From Trogon surrucura (lineage: Eukaryota > Chordata > Aves > Trogoniformes > Trogonidae), in contig CM036635.1 of NCBI GenBank assembly GCA_020746105.1, forward strand, positions 11,922,001-11,986,000: a stretch of 64,000 nucleotides of DNA. Reading direction: 5' to 3'. The notes under the pieces are model-generated. The model saw nothing but the letters and a program-made list of their open reading frames with translations, was not told the origin of the DNA and did no database searches. Every line of letters starts with the position of its first letter. Positions within the stretch are counted from its first letter, which is position 1. This document shows positions 36,303-47,400 of this stretch, in pieces. Position numbers and translations under genes: made by a program.

Positions 36303-38630
36303 CTGCACAGCCCCTGTGAGCTGAGCAGCTTCCACGGTGCTTATGAGCACTGAGCAGAGGGAGCACACAGCGCAAGCGGCACAGGTTCACGGCATCTCGC
36401 AGCACGCTGGCCTCAGGCTTGGCTTGGGAATGTTGCAGAATGTGTGGATGCTCCCTCTACGTGCAAAAGGAAATCTAGGAACTGGGCTTTTCGCAGTGGA
36501 AGTGAAAAGTAACTCCTTGCTGTTAGCATTGTACTCCCCAGGTGGAAGGAAAGGGAACTTGGTGTGTGCAAGTGAACCCTCCAAACAACCTCTTCCAGGT
36601 ACCCGCACTGGTACCTGGGGCACTAACTGCATCAAACCCAGCACAGAGCTGCCTCCCCCCAGGCACACACACAAGTAATTCTGCCGGCCAGGGCTGAGCC
36701 CCATCACATGGAGTGCCTGGCGAGCCCGGCTGAGGGTTATATAATGCACCAGCAGCCTGGGCTGCTGCCAGCCAGCGCGCCGAGCAGGGATGTCCCACGG
36801 GGATGTAATCCTGCTGTGGCCTTGCTGCCCGCGCCTCCGACTGAAGCAAGAAAGTCTCCCGGTTTTCTTTTCAGTGAAAGCAAACCATTCTGCAGGGCTT
36901 CACACCCTCTAGTGGAGACGGGAGCTCAGAACGCTGAGATGCTCTCAAGCCCTTCAGCACAGCCGAACTCCACATTGAGCTGCACTCACAGACTCCCAAA
37001 GCGCATCTCGAGAGCGTGTGACTGCCCCGGCACAGTCACAAGAGTCAGTGCAGAAGTGGTCTTATAGACCAACACGCCTGGATGCACACTTGCAGCCTGT
37101 TAAAAATCTTTCTACTTTGCTCACACACAACAGTGAGTATTAAACATGAAGAAATGGAAAAAGTCAACTTTGAGAACCAGATTTAATTCATGTTTACCAT
37201 CTAGCTATGCAAAACTACTTCTATATAACATAAAAAGACCACACAGGTATAATCAAACTGCAAGGGCAGCGCTCTCACCATCCTGCAGAACAATCTCCTG
37301 GTCCAGCCACCTGAAAAGAAATCACCAAGACATCCAGTCAGAGCAAGCACACAGCAGGGAAAACTGGGCACAGACATCAGAGCTGCTCAGCTTCTGGGCA
37401 GCAGAAGGCTCCGAGTCAGAGATGCTGCTTCATTTTTGCTGAGGAGGCCCAGTACAAACAGCATTTTTCAAAAACCATACTTCATACTGCTGTGGTTACC
37501 CTGGCAGAGTCAGCTGGGTAAGAGGTGGAAAAAAATCACCACTGGAAGGACTAATTTCTGCTGCTCTGTTGGGTTAAATCTGCTCACAGATGGGCCTAAC
37601 AAATCCAAGTGCCAGGTCAAGGTGAGTAAATGCAGCATTTTGCTGGGATTTGGGGCGGGGAAAAATCCATTTTATCTCAAACTGCACTGAGAGAGCTCAC
37701 CAACAGCTGGCAGATCAGTTGCAGCCACACACAAAATGTGGCCTGATGGCACAGCTAATTTAAGCAGCACCTTCTTCAGCCCAACATGTGACAGCTCCTC
37801 AGTCCTACAGGAGCAACCACGTGGGGTGACCTCACTGTGACCGAGATCACCCAACTAACAGCAACATCAAGCAAGAAAAGCTTTTTTTTTCTTGCAAAGA
37901 ATTTTTGTCAGAAGCCAGGATCACTCTGGTGCCAAGTTCACAGCACAGGCCTTCCCTGCTCCCTCCCCATGCTTGCAGAGCACGTGCTCGCCTGAGCTGT
38001 GACCCCAGCTGAACTCACTTGCTGTAGGAGAAAAATCAAAGAAAATCACAGATGTAATCACAGAGCAAAGTAAACAACTTGCTCAAGTAAAGAAACCACC
38101 TTGTCAGCATTCCCTTCTAGGTGGGGAACAAAGTTTTGGAATTCAGACAGTACTAGCAATAAACGAAGTGAAAAAATACAGGAGCAACGTAGCTAAGCTG
38201 GGCTTCCCATGCCTGTAAAACTTGCCTGCAAAGTCAGTGTCAGTTGCAATTGCAAAATGTCTGCAAAAAAATGTCAGTTCAATTTTGCTAGTATGCCTTC
38301 AAAAGAAGGTTCAGCACATGTTAAAAGAAACTAATCTAAAAGCTCTTTTTTCCTGGTTTGGCAGGGAGCAGCCTGTTGTATGCAGTATCATACATGACCA
38401 TCAAAATGCTGCATGAATGCTCACACCTGTTACTGCACGGGATGAGCCCCAGTACGGAGCTTGCCAGGGAGTTGATCTCGGGCACGGGTGAGGCTGGCTG
38501 GTACGAGGCCGGGCCCTCTGGCCCCACCACCAGCAGCCCTTCGCCAGCCCAGTGCTCGCCGCAGCACCCACAGACCCCTCCTGCCTCTGCCCTCGGAGGG
38601 ACACACGGGGCTCGCTCAGTTCCTGCTCAC
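36303..38630. other. Interval between candidate exons A and C
   Basis: Apart from candidate exon B (37279-37310) this interval shows no recognised gene, CR1 or LTR. An AT-poor patch near 36700-36860 has overlapping open frames without family resemblance. If the candidate exons are real, the interval is intronic. Confidence 0.4.
37279..37310 (-). other. Candidate exon B of a minus-strand transcript
   Basis: A 32 bp block on the minus strand lies between a strong acceptor (GGTGATTTCTTTTCAG) and a donor (ATG followed by GTGAGAGC). In the frame compatible with candidate exon C it reads WLDQEIVLQD; the other forward frame gives VAGPGDCSAG. Very short exons with good signals occur in both coding and non-coding genes. 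The acceptor is the best evidence here. Confidence 0.35.
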
Positions 38631-38734
38631 CTCAGGAATGGAAGCATTAATGACAACGTAACCACCCGTGGTCACCATCTGGGGCTGTGGCTTCTGTCGG
38701 GCTGAGCCCCGAGAGGAAATCCTGCGACAAAGTT
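38631..38734 (-). other. Candidate exon A of a minus-strand transcript
   Basis: This block lies between an acceptor with a T-rich tract (TGTTTTTCC...TTTTCACAG) and a good donor (CCTGAG followed by GTGAGC). A second acceptor would start the exon at 38721. Two ATGs compete. The one at 38678 has a strong context (CCCCAG, G at +4) and gives MVTTGGYVVINASIPE, but spliced on it stops after 46 codons in exon C. The one at 38647 has a weak context and gives MLPFLR, staying open through exon C (61 codons). The conflict leaves coding status open. Confidence 0.38.
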
Positions 38735-38994
38735 CTGTGAAAACTCACAGGAAAAACAACCAGTCCCGACCTGCCTGCCCCCACGGCGCTCTCCGCACCA
38801 TGCGCGCACCCTGCCCGCTCCCCGCCGCGGGGCTCACCCCCTCCACCCCTCGGGCCCAACTCAGCTTCCCATCTCCCCCCGCCGGGGCACTGCCCAGCCC
38901 GCAGCCCCACCGCGGCCTCCCACGCCCGCCCGGGGGATTCCTACGGAGCTGCGTGCCCGGCTCTGCTCACACGGCCGGGCCTGCTCCTGCACAG

Positions 38995-39345
38995 GCCCCC
39001 CCTCTCCCCCACCCCCTGCCCCCCCCCCGGCCCTCGCTACCCCGCCACGCTGCCCCCCAGGCCCCGCTCGCACCCCCCACGGCGGCCATTGCCCCCCATG
39101 GCCCGCCGCCCCCGGCCCCCATTGCCCCCCACACCCCCCTCACTGCCCCTCCTCATCCCTAGGCCCACACTGCCCCCTCCCCCCCCAGTGCCCCCCACCT
39201 CCCCCGCCACCCCCCGGCCCGCACAGCACCCCACAGCGCCCCACAGCACCCCACACCCCCGCCCCTCAGCCCCAACCCAGCCTCCACCACCCGAGCCCCC
39301 GTTACCCGCCACCCCCCGCCCAGACCCCAGCCCCGCCGCGACCCC
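38995..39345. repeat. C-rich (plus) / G-rich (minus) tract
   Basis: About 350 bp made largely of runs of 4-10 C on the plus strand, with a short CCCCACAG-type repetition at 39229-39260. The minus strand therefore has many G-runs able to form G-quadruplexes. The tract lies just downstream of the proposed minus-strand start, the position where GC-skewed CpG islands tend to form R-loops. Confidence 0.8.
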
Positions 39346-39440
39346 GCTCGCCACGAGACTCCCACACGGCCGGAAGCAGAAAGGCCGGAAATCCACAGAG
39401 ACGAAGCGGAGGGCCAGAGCGCCTCGCGGAGCACTTCCGG
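39306..39440 (-). other. Candidate first exon of a minus-strand transcript
   Basis: Its 3' limit is the donor-like GGCGG/GTAACG at 39305; its 5' limit is set by analogy, near the ETS motifs. It would be non-coding. Support is limited to promoter context, the GC skew that follows it, and candidate exon A 570 bp downstream. Confidence 0.25.
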
Positions 39441-39500
39441 CCTCCCGCTGGCCTCCGAGCGCCGCCTTTAAAGGGCCAGCGACGTGCCGGGGCGGCTCGC

Positions 39501-39514
39501 GTCGCTATGGCAAC
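39501..39514. promoter_or_regulatory. X-box-like RFX site
   Basis: On the minus strand it reads GTTGCCATAGCGAC, close to the RFX consensus GTTGCCATGGCAAC, with two mismatches in the second half-site. RFX sites often lie in promoters of ciliary and constitutively expressed genes. Confidence 0.45.
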
Positions 39515-39860
39515 CCGCCGGGCCCGCGGCGAGCAGCCGGGTGGCGAGTGCCGCGGGTGGCGGGACGGCGGCAGCTCGGGGCGCTGGGTCTTGCCCGGGG
39601 GGGGGGGGTTGGCGGTGACGCCCCGCACTCCCCTCAGGGCCGGGCCGGGCCTGCGGAAGCGAAACGGGGCCTGCGGGCACCCCCGGGCCGCGCCGGGCAA
39701 CTGGAGAGCAGAGAACTGGGCAGTGGGTGAGAAAAGGGCCCAGCGGCACTCGGGGGTCAGGCTGAGCTCTGGGACCGTGCTGGGCTCGGCTTATGTTCCC
39801 CCAAAAGGCAAAATCTCTGCAGGTGGAGGAGTCAGAGGCTGCTCTTGGCCGGGGTGGCCG

Positions 39861-42101
39861 TTAATGCACCGTTAGTGTGGCGTAAATCACCGCTTGGATC
39901 CGTGTTCAGACCGTGGCTCTCGGGGCCGCCTGTTTGTGTTGAACTGAGCTTCGCCTTCAGCGGCTCTGACAGCTCCGCTCCTGGCTGAGCGAGAAAGGCT
40001 TTTCAGCCTGAGTAAAGGTATCTCACTCATGTAATTTAATCACAAATTTGCCTCCGAGACGTTTCGGCATAAAGAGCCCAACAGGAGGAAAACACTACAA
40101 CACGCGCAGTAGCTTTCTCCCCGGTGGCTCATTAAAAATGGATAAGCACTTGGTTTTATTTCTACAGTAACACATTGTAGCAGACCTTTTATAAAATATA
40201 CATACACATCTAAACCGTACATGCAAAACGTGGACGGGAAGAGCAGTTTGTAAAGCCAAGCGCTGCGCTGCCGGCGAACACTCGCTTCCAGGTTGCTCCT
40301 AAAACCTTTAACGAGGCCTCTCGGTGCTGGAATGACACGGTGGCAACTGGTTGTCCCACCAGCCCAGCCCCACACCGTGCGAGGGCAGATCAGCTGCCGG
40401 CTGAGCAGGTAATTCAATATTCTGTTTTCCCACTAGTCAGCGCACAGCCCGTGCCGGGCTGGCTGCACACTGCTCGGAGCCTGCTCTGAATACTAAACCA
40501 CTCATTTTCTTGCCATCTCTCTTCTGGTGCTTGTAAATATACAGGCAGAGTGTTCTACAAATACTGAGGAACGTCTTTCCAGTCCGTGTGAAATCAGAGG
40601 TCATGATCCCCATTTTGCACACAGAATTGTGATGCAGAGAGAGGAATGAAAACATAAATACCCACAGATTTGCAGAGCTCACTTTGCAAAATCTGCTTCT
40701 CTGTTTTTCAAGGTAAAAGCCCTTTCCTTCTGCTCCTTGCCCAGTGGTCACAAGCCAAGAGATATTCTTCTCCTAGTGTAGCCCAGATGTTCATGTTTTG
40801 CTGGTTTGATGTTGGATGTGGTAATGCTCAGTAGATTTCTTTTTCTTTTTCTTATTGTAAGAGTGAAATCCTTTAGTGGTGCCAGAAGGCGCCCAGAGTG
40901 TGGTGGAAGAGCACCGCAGCCAAGTTGGTCTGAGGCTGGACCCTGATATCTCTTGTGCAGTGGCCACGAGACTCCTCACAGGCACGGATGAGCCAGCTGG
41001 GCTGTGCAGACACTCTTTATTCCAGCTGAGTTAGAAGGACTCCGAGCCCCTCACAGCCTTGTTTAACACCAGCCCAGCAGGGATGTGCAGGAAGCAGCTG
41101 GACACCCCACTGCAGACAGACACTCCAGGAGAGCTCATCGGGGTGGCAAAACCTGAAAGCAAAAGCATTTCAGGACCGATGGTGCACACCTTGGTCGTGT
41201 TGCCCTCCCCTCACACACCCTCTTTTGTCTCTCCTTTTCGTCACGGCGCTGCTAGAAGGAGCCACAGGACCGCACAACCTCCCAGCACTGGCCGATCAGC
41301 TGCCGCACACCGCTGGGCTTCCATTTTTCCTCAGTGTAATGCTGCCAGGGCTGCAGCCGGCTCTGATTGTTATGTATCTCATTTGTACAGCTGAACCTGT
41401 GATGTCTGGCTGATGGCAGGGACAGCTCTGAAAACAAACTAATTCTTTTTTTTTCCTTTTTGATAAAAGAAAGCATTACCTCTCTGAGATTTACACACTA
41501 GATCAAGCATAAACCTGAATTATCTCCCTCTTTTTTTTTTCCCAGGGAGCAAATAATAGGTAGATCTATCCATCCATCTGCTTTGTTACGCATTGCCCAG
41601 CTTGGCAGATTTCTGTTGCTATTAAACCATGCTCATCCTCCTTGACATTTAAAGGGCCATTATATGATTACTCTCACAGTTTCATATGTGGATCCTTAAA
41701 CCAATTCTCTCCTCCTCTTCCCGGTGATGATGGATTTGCTCGTTTATGCCATAGTAATTTGTTTTTCTCATGCTGTGCCCCAGCAAAATGCTTTCACTGT
41801 CAAATGTGGTTTTCTGTACAGCCCTTCCCTGCGGTGCCATGTTACAACCGAGCAGCTCTGGGCAAATTTGAGCTGCCCTGTCTTTCAACAGCGTTAGCAA
41901 AACAAAACACCATCTACCTTCAGGAGACTGATCCTGCAGGGGTTGGACCCTCCTTCACTCAGAGCCACTGCTGCAGCAGTTCTTGGTGATGGGGCCATCA
42001 GCTACCACGGCTACTCCATCACCCCCAAGCAGAATGTCCCTTGAGACACATGGAGGTCAGCTCTGTGCTGAGGAGCACAGGGCACTCAAGAGCAGGGAGT
42101 C
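39861..42101. other. Intergenic stretch with no recognised gene
   Basis: About 2.2 kb without recognised gene or repeat. T-rich runs occur at about 40838-40857 and 41526-41541. Frames of 100-125 codons at 40040-40417 and 41059-41394 show no family resemblance and no splice context. Confidence 0.55.
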
Positions 42102-42968
42102 ACAGAATCACACAGAATCACAGAATGTTCGGGGTTGGAAGGGACCTCGAAAGATCATCCAGTCCAGCCCCCCTGCCAGAGCAGGATCACCTACAGTAGG
42201 TCACACAGGAACGCGTCCAGACAAGTTTGGAATGTCTTCAAAGAAGGAGACTCCACAACCTCTTAGGGCAACCTGTGCCAGGGCTCCGGCACCCTCACAG
42301 GGAAAAAGTTTTTTCTAATATTTTTGTGGAACCTCCTGTGTTCCAGCTTGTACCCATTGCCCCTTGTCCTGTCAAAGGATGTCACTGAAAAGAGCCTGGC
42401 TCCGTCCTCCTGACACCCCCCCTTGACATATTTATAAACACGAATGAGGTCACCCCTCAGCCTCCTCTTCTCCAAGCTAAAGAGCTCCAGCTCCTTCAGC
42501 CTTTCCTCACCAGGGAGATGTTCCACTCCCTCCATCATCTCTGTGGCTGCGCTGGACTCTCTCCAGCAGTTCCCTGTCCCTCTGGAGCTGAGGGGCCCAG
42601 AACTGGGCACAAGATTCCAGATGTGGCCTCACCAGGGCAGAGCAGAGGGGCAGGAGAACCTCTCTCAACCCACCAGCCACCCCCTTCTAACACACCCCAG
42701 GATGCCATTGGCCTTCTTGGCCACGAGGGCACGTTGCTGGCTCATGGCCATCCTGCTGCCCACCAGCACCCCCAGGTCCCTTTCCCCTGCGCTGCTCTCC
42801 AGCAGGGCAGTCCCCACCCTGTACTGGCACGTGGGGTTATGCTTTCCCAAGTGCAAAACTCTACACTTGCCCTTGTTGAATTTCCTAAGATTTCTCCCTG
42901 CCCAGCCCTCGAGCCTGTCCAGGTCTCTCTGAATGGCAGCACAGCCTGCTGGCGAGTCGAGGCTTTCC
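42102..42968 (-). mobile_element. CR1 LINE, 3' 870 bp (copy D)
   Basis: The plus strand begins with the antisense tail (AATCACACAGAATCACAGAA, then GGTTGGAAGGGACCTCGAAA). Read on the minus strand it contains the C-terminal part of the CR1 reverse-transcriptase ORF in broken frames: [39 protein letters not shown], then [13 protein letters not shown] and GARLFSV. It is 5'-truncated near 42968. It is very similar to the copy at 53.9 kb and clearly younger than the one at 22.5 kb. It is a dead fragment with no promoter or ORF1. Confidence 0.93.
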
Positions 42969-43273
42969 ATCTCTTTGGGAACCTCTTTTCCACTTCTTTT
43001 TGGTGGGAAGTGCTGTCAGCTTGAGGATTTGCAGCTCATCCACTGGGTCAGCACACACATGGGGAGAATGTGCAGACCGGAGGGTTTGATGCCACCAGAG
43101 CTTTTCCAGGTGATCTGCAAGGGGGAGAAACACTCCAGTGCACCAATTCCTGAGAGTAATTTGAAGTCCTTTTTGGCCTTTGCCGTGTTCCCCTGTTCAC
43201 AAGATCAGAAATGCTGAGGGTTATACTCAGCTCCAATGGGCACTGGAGAGCAGTTTTGCCAGAAAGTTGGTCT
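42969..43273. other. Spacer between CR1 copy D and the solo LTR
   Basis: About 300 bp in which I see no gene, repeat or regulatory motif. Confidence 0.6.
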
Positions 43274-44463
43274 CTTACTGTTTTGGTTTGGCCTGGCCAG
43301 ATTTCAGCGGCGGGGGGGGAGCTGCAGGGTGGCTTCTGTAAGAAGCTGCTAGAAGCTCCCCAAGGTTGATAGAGCCAATGCCAGCCGGCTACAAAGAGGG
43401 ACCCGCCGCTGGCCAAGGCTGAGCCTATCAGTAAGGTGATAGCAGAGGAACACCTCTGTGAAAAACATATTTAAGAACGGGAAAAAGAACTGCGCCATAA
43501 CAGCTGGCACAGAGATGGAGGAGTGAGAATCTGTACAGACACCAAGGTCAGTGAAGAAGGAGGGGGGGAGGATGAGCTCCAGGCGCCGGAGCAGAAGGAG
43601 TCCCCCGGGTCCGTGGTGAAGACCATGGTGAAGCGGGTTGTCCCCCTGCAGCCCATGGGCGAGGTGCAGAAGTCCACCGTGAGGATCACCACGTAGATGT
43701 CCACCGAGGATTCTACGCCGTGTGGGTGGATTGCCTGAAAGGGGACTGTAGCCCGTGGGAAGCCCACATCAGAGCAAGTCGCTGCGGAACCTGCAGCCCG
43801 TGGAAGAGAGGAATGCCCACACTGGAGCAGGTTGGCCGGTGGGACTTTTGGGACATTGTGGGTGGCTCACGCTGGAGCAGTTTCCCCGAAGGACTGCGCC
43901 TCAGACTCACGAGGGGTGGGCTGCCCCTCGGGGGGTGTCTCCCCTTGGGCAGTTTGTGATGAATTGCCCTTCGTGGGACGACTCACGCGGAGAAGAGAGC
44001 GTGAAGCTTGTCTCCTGTGAGAGGGACCCCACAGTGGCCCTGGGGAAGAGTGAAGAGTCCTCCCCTGGAGTGAAGAAGCGGTGGAACCAATGTCGGATGA
44101 ACTGACCGCAGCCCCCATTCCCTGTCCCCCTGCGCCGCTCGGGGGGAGGAGGTGGAGAAACCGGGATTGATGTTAAGCCCGGGAAGAAGGGAGGGATGGG
44201 GGGAAGGTGTTCTGTTTAAGATTTGTTTGCTTTTTCTTACTTCTCACTACTCCTCTCTGACTAGTTCTTAATAAATGTACCTAATTTCCCCAAAACTGAG
44301 TCTGTTTTGCCCGGGATGGTAAATGAGGGTGATCTCCCTGTCCTTATCTCAAACCCTGAGCCCCTGGAGATATTTTCTCCCCCTGTTCAGTAGTGAAGGG
44401 GGGAGTGAGTGAGCGGCTGTGTGGGTACCTGGCGGCCAGCCAGGGTCAACCCACGACACTTAC
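43274..44463 (+). mobile_element. Solo LTR of an endogenous retrovirus with 5 bp target duplication
   Basis: The LTR spans 43279-44458 (1,180 bp), starts TGTTTTGG and ends CACGACA, so it has TG...CA ends. It is flanked by CTTAC at 43274-43278 and again at 44459-44463, a perfect 5 bp duplication. No internal retroviral region is present, so the provirus collapsed by LTR-LTR recombination. A TATA-like TATTTAAG at 43468-43475 and AATAAA at 44270-44275 fit U3-R-U5 order in the plus orientation. A 5 bp duplication is the usual size for ERVL-type insertions, but the family is not certain. The sequence resembles long LTRs that I recall as abundant in songbird genomes. No viral protein is encoded. 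Confidence 0.93.
43740..44020 (+). repeat. Degenerate tandem repeats inside the LTR
   Basis: Diverged units of roughly 50-60 bp recur, marked by GCAGCCCGTGGAAG, CCACACTGGAGCAGGTT and TCACGCTGGAGCAGTTT. They account for the unusual length of the LTR and for several overlapping stop-poor frames (for example 43755-44105 and 43867-44118), which are not genes. Confidence 0.6.
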
Positions 44464-47400
44464 ACATCCAGGCATCGAGTTAAATGGGTAAAAGCAGATA
44501 CCAGAGAGTTTGAAACAAAGCTGAGCTGTTGTCCTGTGCATCTGTTTGTACTTTGAGTATCTCTGATGTGAAAACCTGGCTCCATACGTGCTTCCAGCCT
44601 TCTCCCTCCACACACAAACTCCTGCCTCTCCAAGGGCTGCTCACACTGAGGGGCTTTGCCCACCGTTGCAAGCAAGACCACTTATGTGCTCCAATTCCTC
44701 CTCCCTCCCTTGGAAATGGACTGTGAACGGGGCTGCCCTGGCCCATCCTGCCTTTGGAAAATGTGGCCAGCAGAGATCAAAATACACGGGTCCCCCTTGG
44801 ATGGGGAGTGTCACGACTGGTCACGTGGCAGGTCATGTCACCTGCACACCTGAGCCTGAGGCACTCGAAGCACGCGTGTCCATCCCGCCATGGGGCTGCA
44901 GTGCTTCTGAGCTGACAGCCTGGAGATCTCTGGCTTATCCTGAAAAAAAAGGTGAAAATTTGCTACTCCACAGGGCTTGGTTGTTTCTAGAATTACTCCC
45001 ATCTTCTCTGTTCCCAATCCCCTGCCACAGAGAAGGTTGCAGAGGTTTGTGTATCTAATGAATTGCTCTTCAAACCCACTTGTAGAGAGACATCCTCAAC
45101 CAAATCCAGCTGTGCTGGGGAAAGAGATTTTCTCTCCCAGGCCCTCCTCACTGTCCCCAGCTGGAGGTTTCTCCCATCAGCCTGCCAGCATGACAGTTTG
45201 TGCGTGCAATTCAGATGAGGCCAGCTGGGCTCGTGTCCTCTACACCCCGAAGATGATAAATCTGAGAGCAGGCGACCCAACGAGGAGGGCTGTGGTGGCC
45301 CAGGCACGCTGCTGATCGTGGCATATCCATGCTGCTGCCTCCCGCCTACCAGGGCCTTTCTGAAAGAATCTCTCATTGTGACAAAATTTCTGCTGGATCC
45401 AGTATCATATAACCGTGCTTCCCTCATATTAGCTGTAGTGGGTATTATCTATCCTCCAGCAGACAGTGTCAAGCTGCCAAGCGGTGTGTCATGGAGCTCA
45501 ACTAACTTCTCAGGCACAGACTAACTGCACCCAGCCCGGAGCTCCTCTCTGCTGCCTGGTGGCTCAGCACTGTGTGCGTGAATTAATGCCTGCAGAACAG
45601 CTTCCCCAGACCTCTTCATAGAGCTGAAACAAACCCGAAAGTGGGACGGTGAGTCCCCAGCCTGCCCAGCCAGCACACCTGCAAGGGTAATAGGGTCCCT
45701 GCCACAAGCTGCTGCAGGATGCTAACTCCTTCCTCCAGCACAGCTGGATCTCAGAGGTGACACTTCTTGACTGTGTGCATACCTGCAGGACAGGACTTGG
45801 CACCAGCAGTTATTCCTGTGGTCCTCCCATGAAAACTGTGCAAGAAGGACAGCTCCGCAGGCTGGCAGCAAGGCGTTTGGCATTCCTGCAAACATTGGGG
45901 ATAATAAGCACAGAGGACCCCTCTCTAAGCAGGAGGATGGATGGGCAGCACAGAGACGCGTGGCAGTGCTGAGGTAGCCACGCTCTGAAATGTCTTGAAA
46001 TACTCCGAGCACTTGATCCTTTTCCATGAAGGAGCTCCCTGTACCTTTGCGAGCAAGGTCAAGTCACGGCAGCAAACAGGCAGCTGGAGGCACACCCGGA
46101 GCTCTGGTCGCTGAAATGATCCCAGAGAAATGCCTCTGTATTGCCTTCTGGGGATCGGCTCTGACACATTCTTGCTCTGCAAAACCCACAGCCCTAAACG
46201 TGCCCCATCCCCAGCTGGGCACTGCCATGGCTCGCAGAGCCTCCCCTGTCCCTGACTGCCTCCCCACCGCCCCGATGAGCTGCCCACCCCGGGAGACGCT
46301 TCTGACACAGGCGCCTCAGATGAGTCGATGCCCTTTGCCGTCTCCTTCTGTTGCATTCCTATAGAGCTCGACCAATTTGCATAACAAACACATGGTGTAA
46401 ATGTCAAAATAGGCCACGTCTATATCTTATTTTCACTTCAGGCTCTTAATTGCATCATTTTGATTGTAACTTGCCTTTGCAAATAGCTGGAGCCTGGCAC
46501 GCTGGGGACGTCACCTTCCTGGATCCCTGGGGCCGTACTCTGAAAGCCCAGCATCCGCATCCATCTTACTTACGGATGCTCGAGAGCTCCCGTTTCTCCC
46601 GCAGATGCAATTAGTGTCTCTGCCACTGCTGCCCGGCACAAATGGACACAGGGAGAACAGAAAAAAGTCACATGTTGAATCAGGCTGCATGGCAGATGGC
46701 CTCTTCCAGAGGCCAGGAGGGAAAGCAGGGCGCAAACAGCCAGGGCTGAGTCTCTCTGCTCCAGATCCACACTGCAGATCGGGGTTCCTGGTGCCACCCT
46801 TGTGTCACCTTGGTTTGCACAATTTCCTGTGAAGTGCTGTCACGACGGACATGCTCAGAGTGGTTTCTGCAGATGGAGGGTGAGGGGAAGGGAGAGATGG
46901 CTCCAAACCCTGGTCTCTTCCAGACTTATCCATGCACTCCATTGCTCCTCCTGCTGAGCTGTGGATAAACCCTCTATAAACCCTGTACGAGCCTACCTGC
47001 TGCTTTCCATGGCGGCCTCACTGACTGCATCCTTTGCCTCCTGTGGGGCACATTTTGGGCTTGTATCTAAATGTTTTGGAATCCCTAAAACACCACTTTT
47101 CATTTAATTCTGCAAATGCAAATGAGGATTTGCAGGAAACATTTGATTCACGGGTTCATCCTTTATTTTGGCAGATAGCATCAGTTAAACGCCTGCTTAT
47201 TTCTGCTTTGTGAGAACAATATAAACCACTTAAGTACACATACAAGATAGACTGATCCATAAGTGCTTATGAGCTGTTTGATTTACAGGGGCGTCTTTAT
47301 CTTTGCTGGGTATCTTACAAAGTCATTTATTATTTAGCAGTAAATTAAAGCAGAGGGTCTGTGATTTTCAACAACAGAAATTAATATCCCAGCACTTCTT

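Larger units (their letters stand above)
38750..39860. promoter_or_regulatory. CpG island 2, probable promoter
   Basis: About 1.1 kb of CpG-dense DNA about 17.5 kb upstream of SEC14L1. It carries GGAA-type ETS motifs at 39370-39377, 39383-39390 and, inverted, 39432-39440, a palindromic CTTTAAAG at 39466-39473 and an X-box-like site at 39501-39514. On the minus strand a donor-like GGCGG/GTAACG at 39305 could end a first exon of about 130 bp leading to candidate exon A. On the plus strand CAGTGG/GTGAGA at 39726 is a possible donor for a divergent transcript. CpG islands of this size nearly always mark promoters; which gene is served is unknown. Confidence 0.75.

Noticed and set aside
39507-39875. 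Plus-strand frame starting MATRRARGEQPGG at CpG island 2
   Set aside because: The ATG lies inside the X-box-like site, the product resembles nothing known, and Arg/Gly-rich frames are expected here. A plus-strand transcript is possible but this protein is not supported.
42263-42970. Long frames across the CR1 at 42.1 kb, and likewise at 22309-22830 and 53913-54893
   Set aside because: They are remnants or shadows of the CR1 reverse-transcriptase ORF, not host genes.
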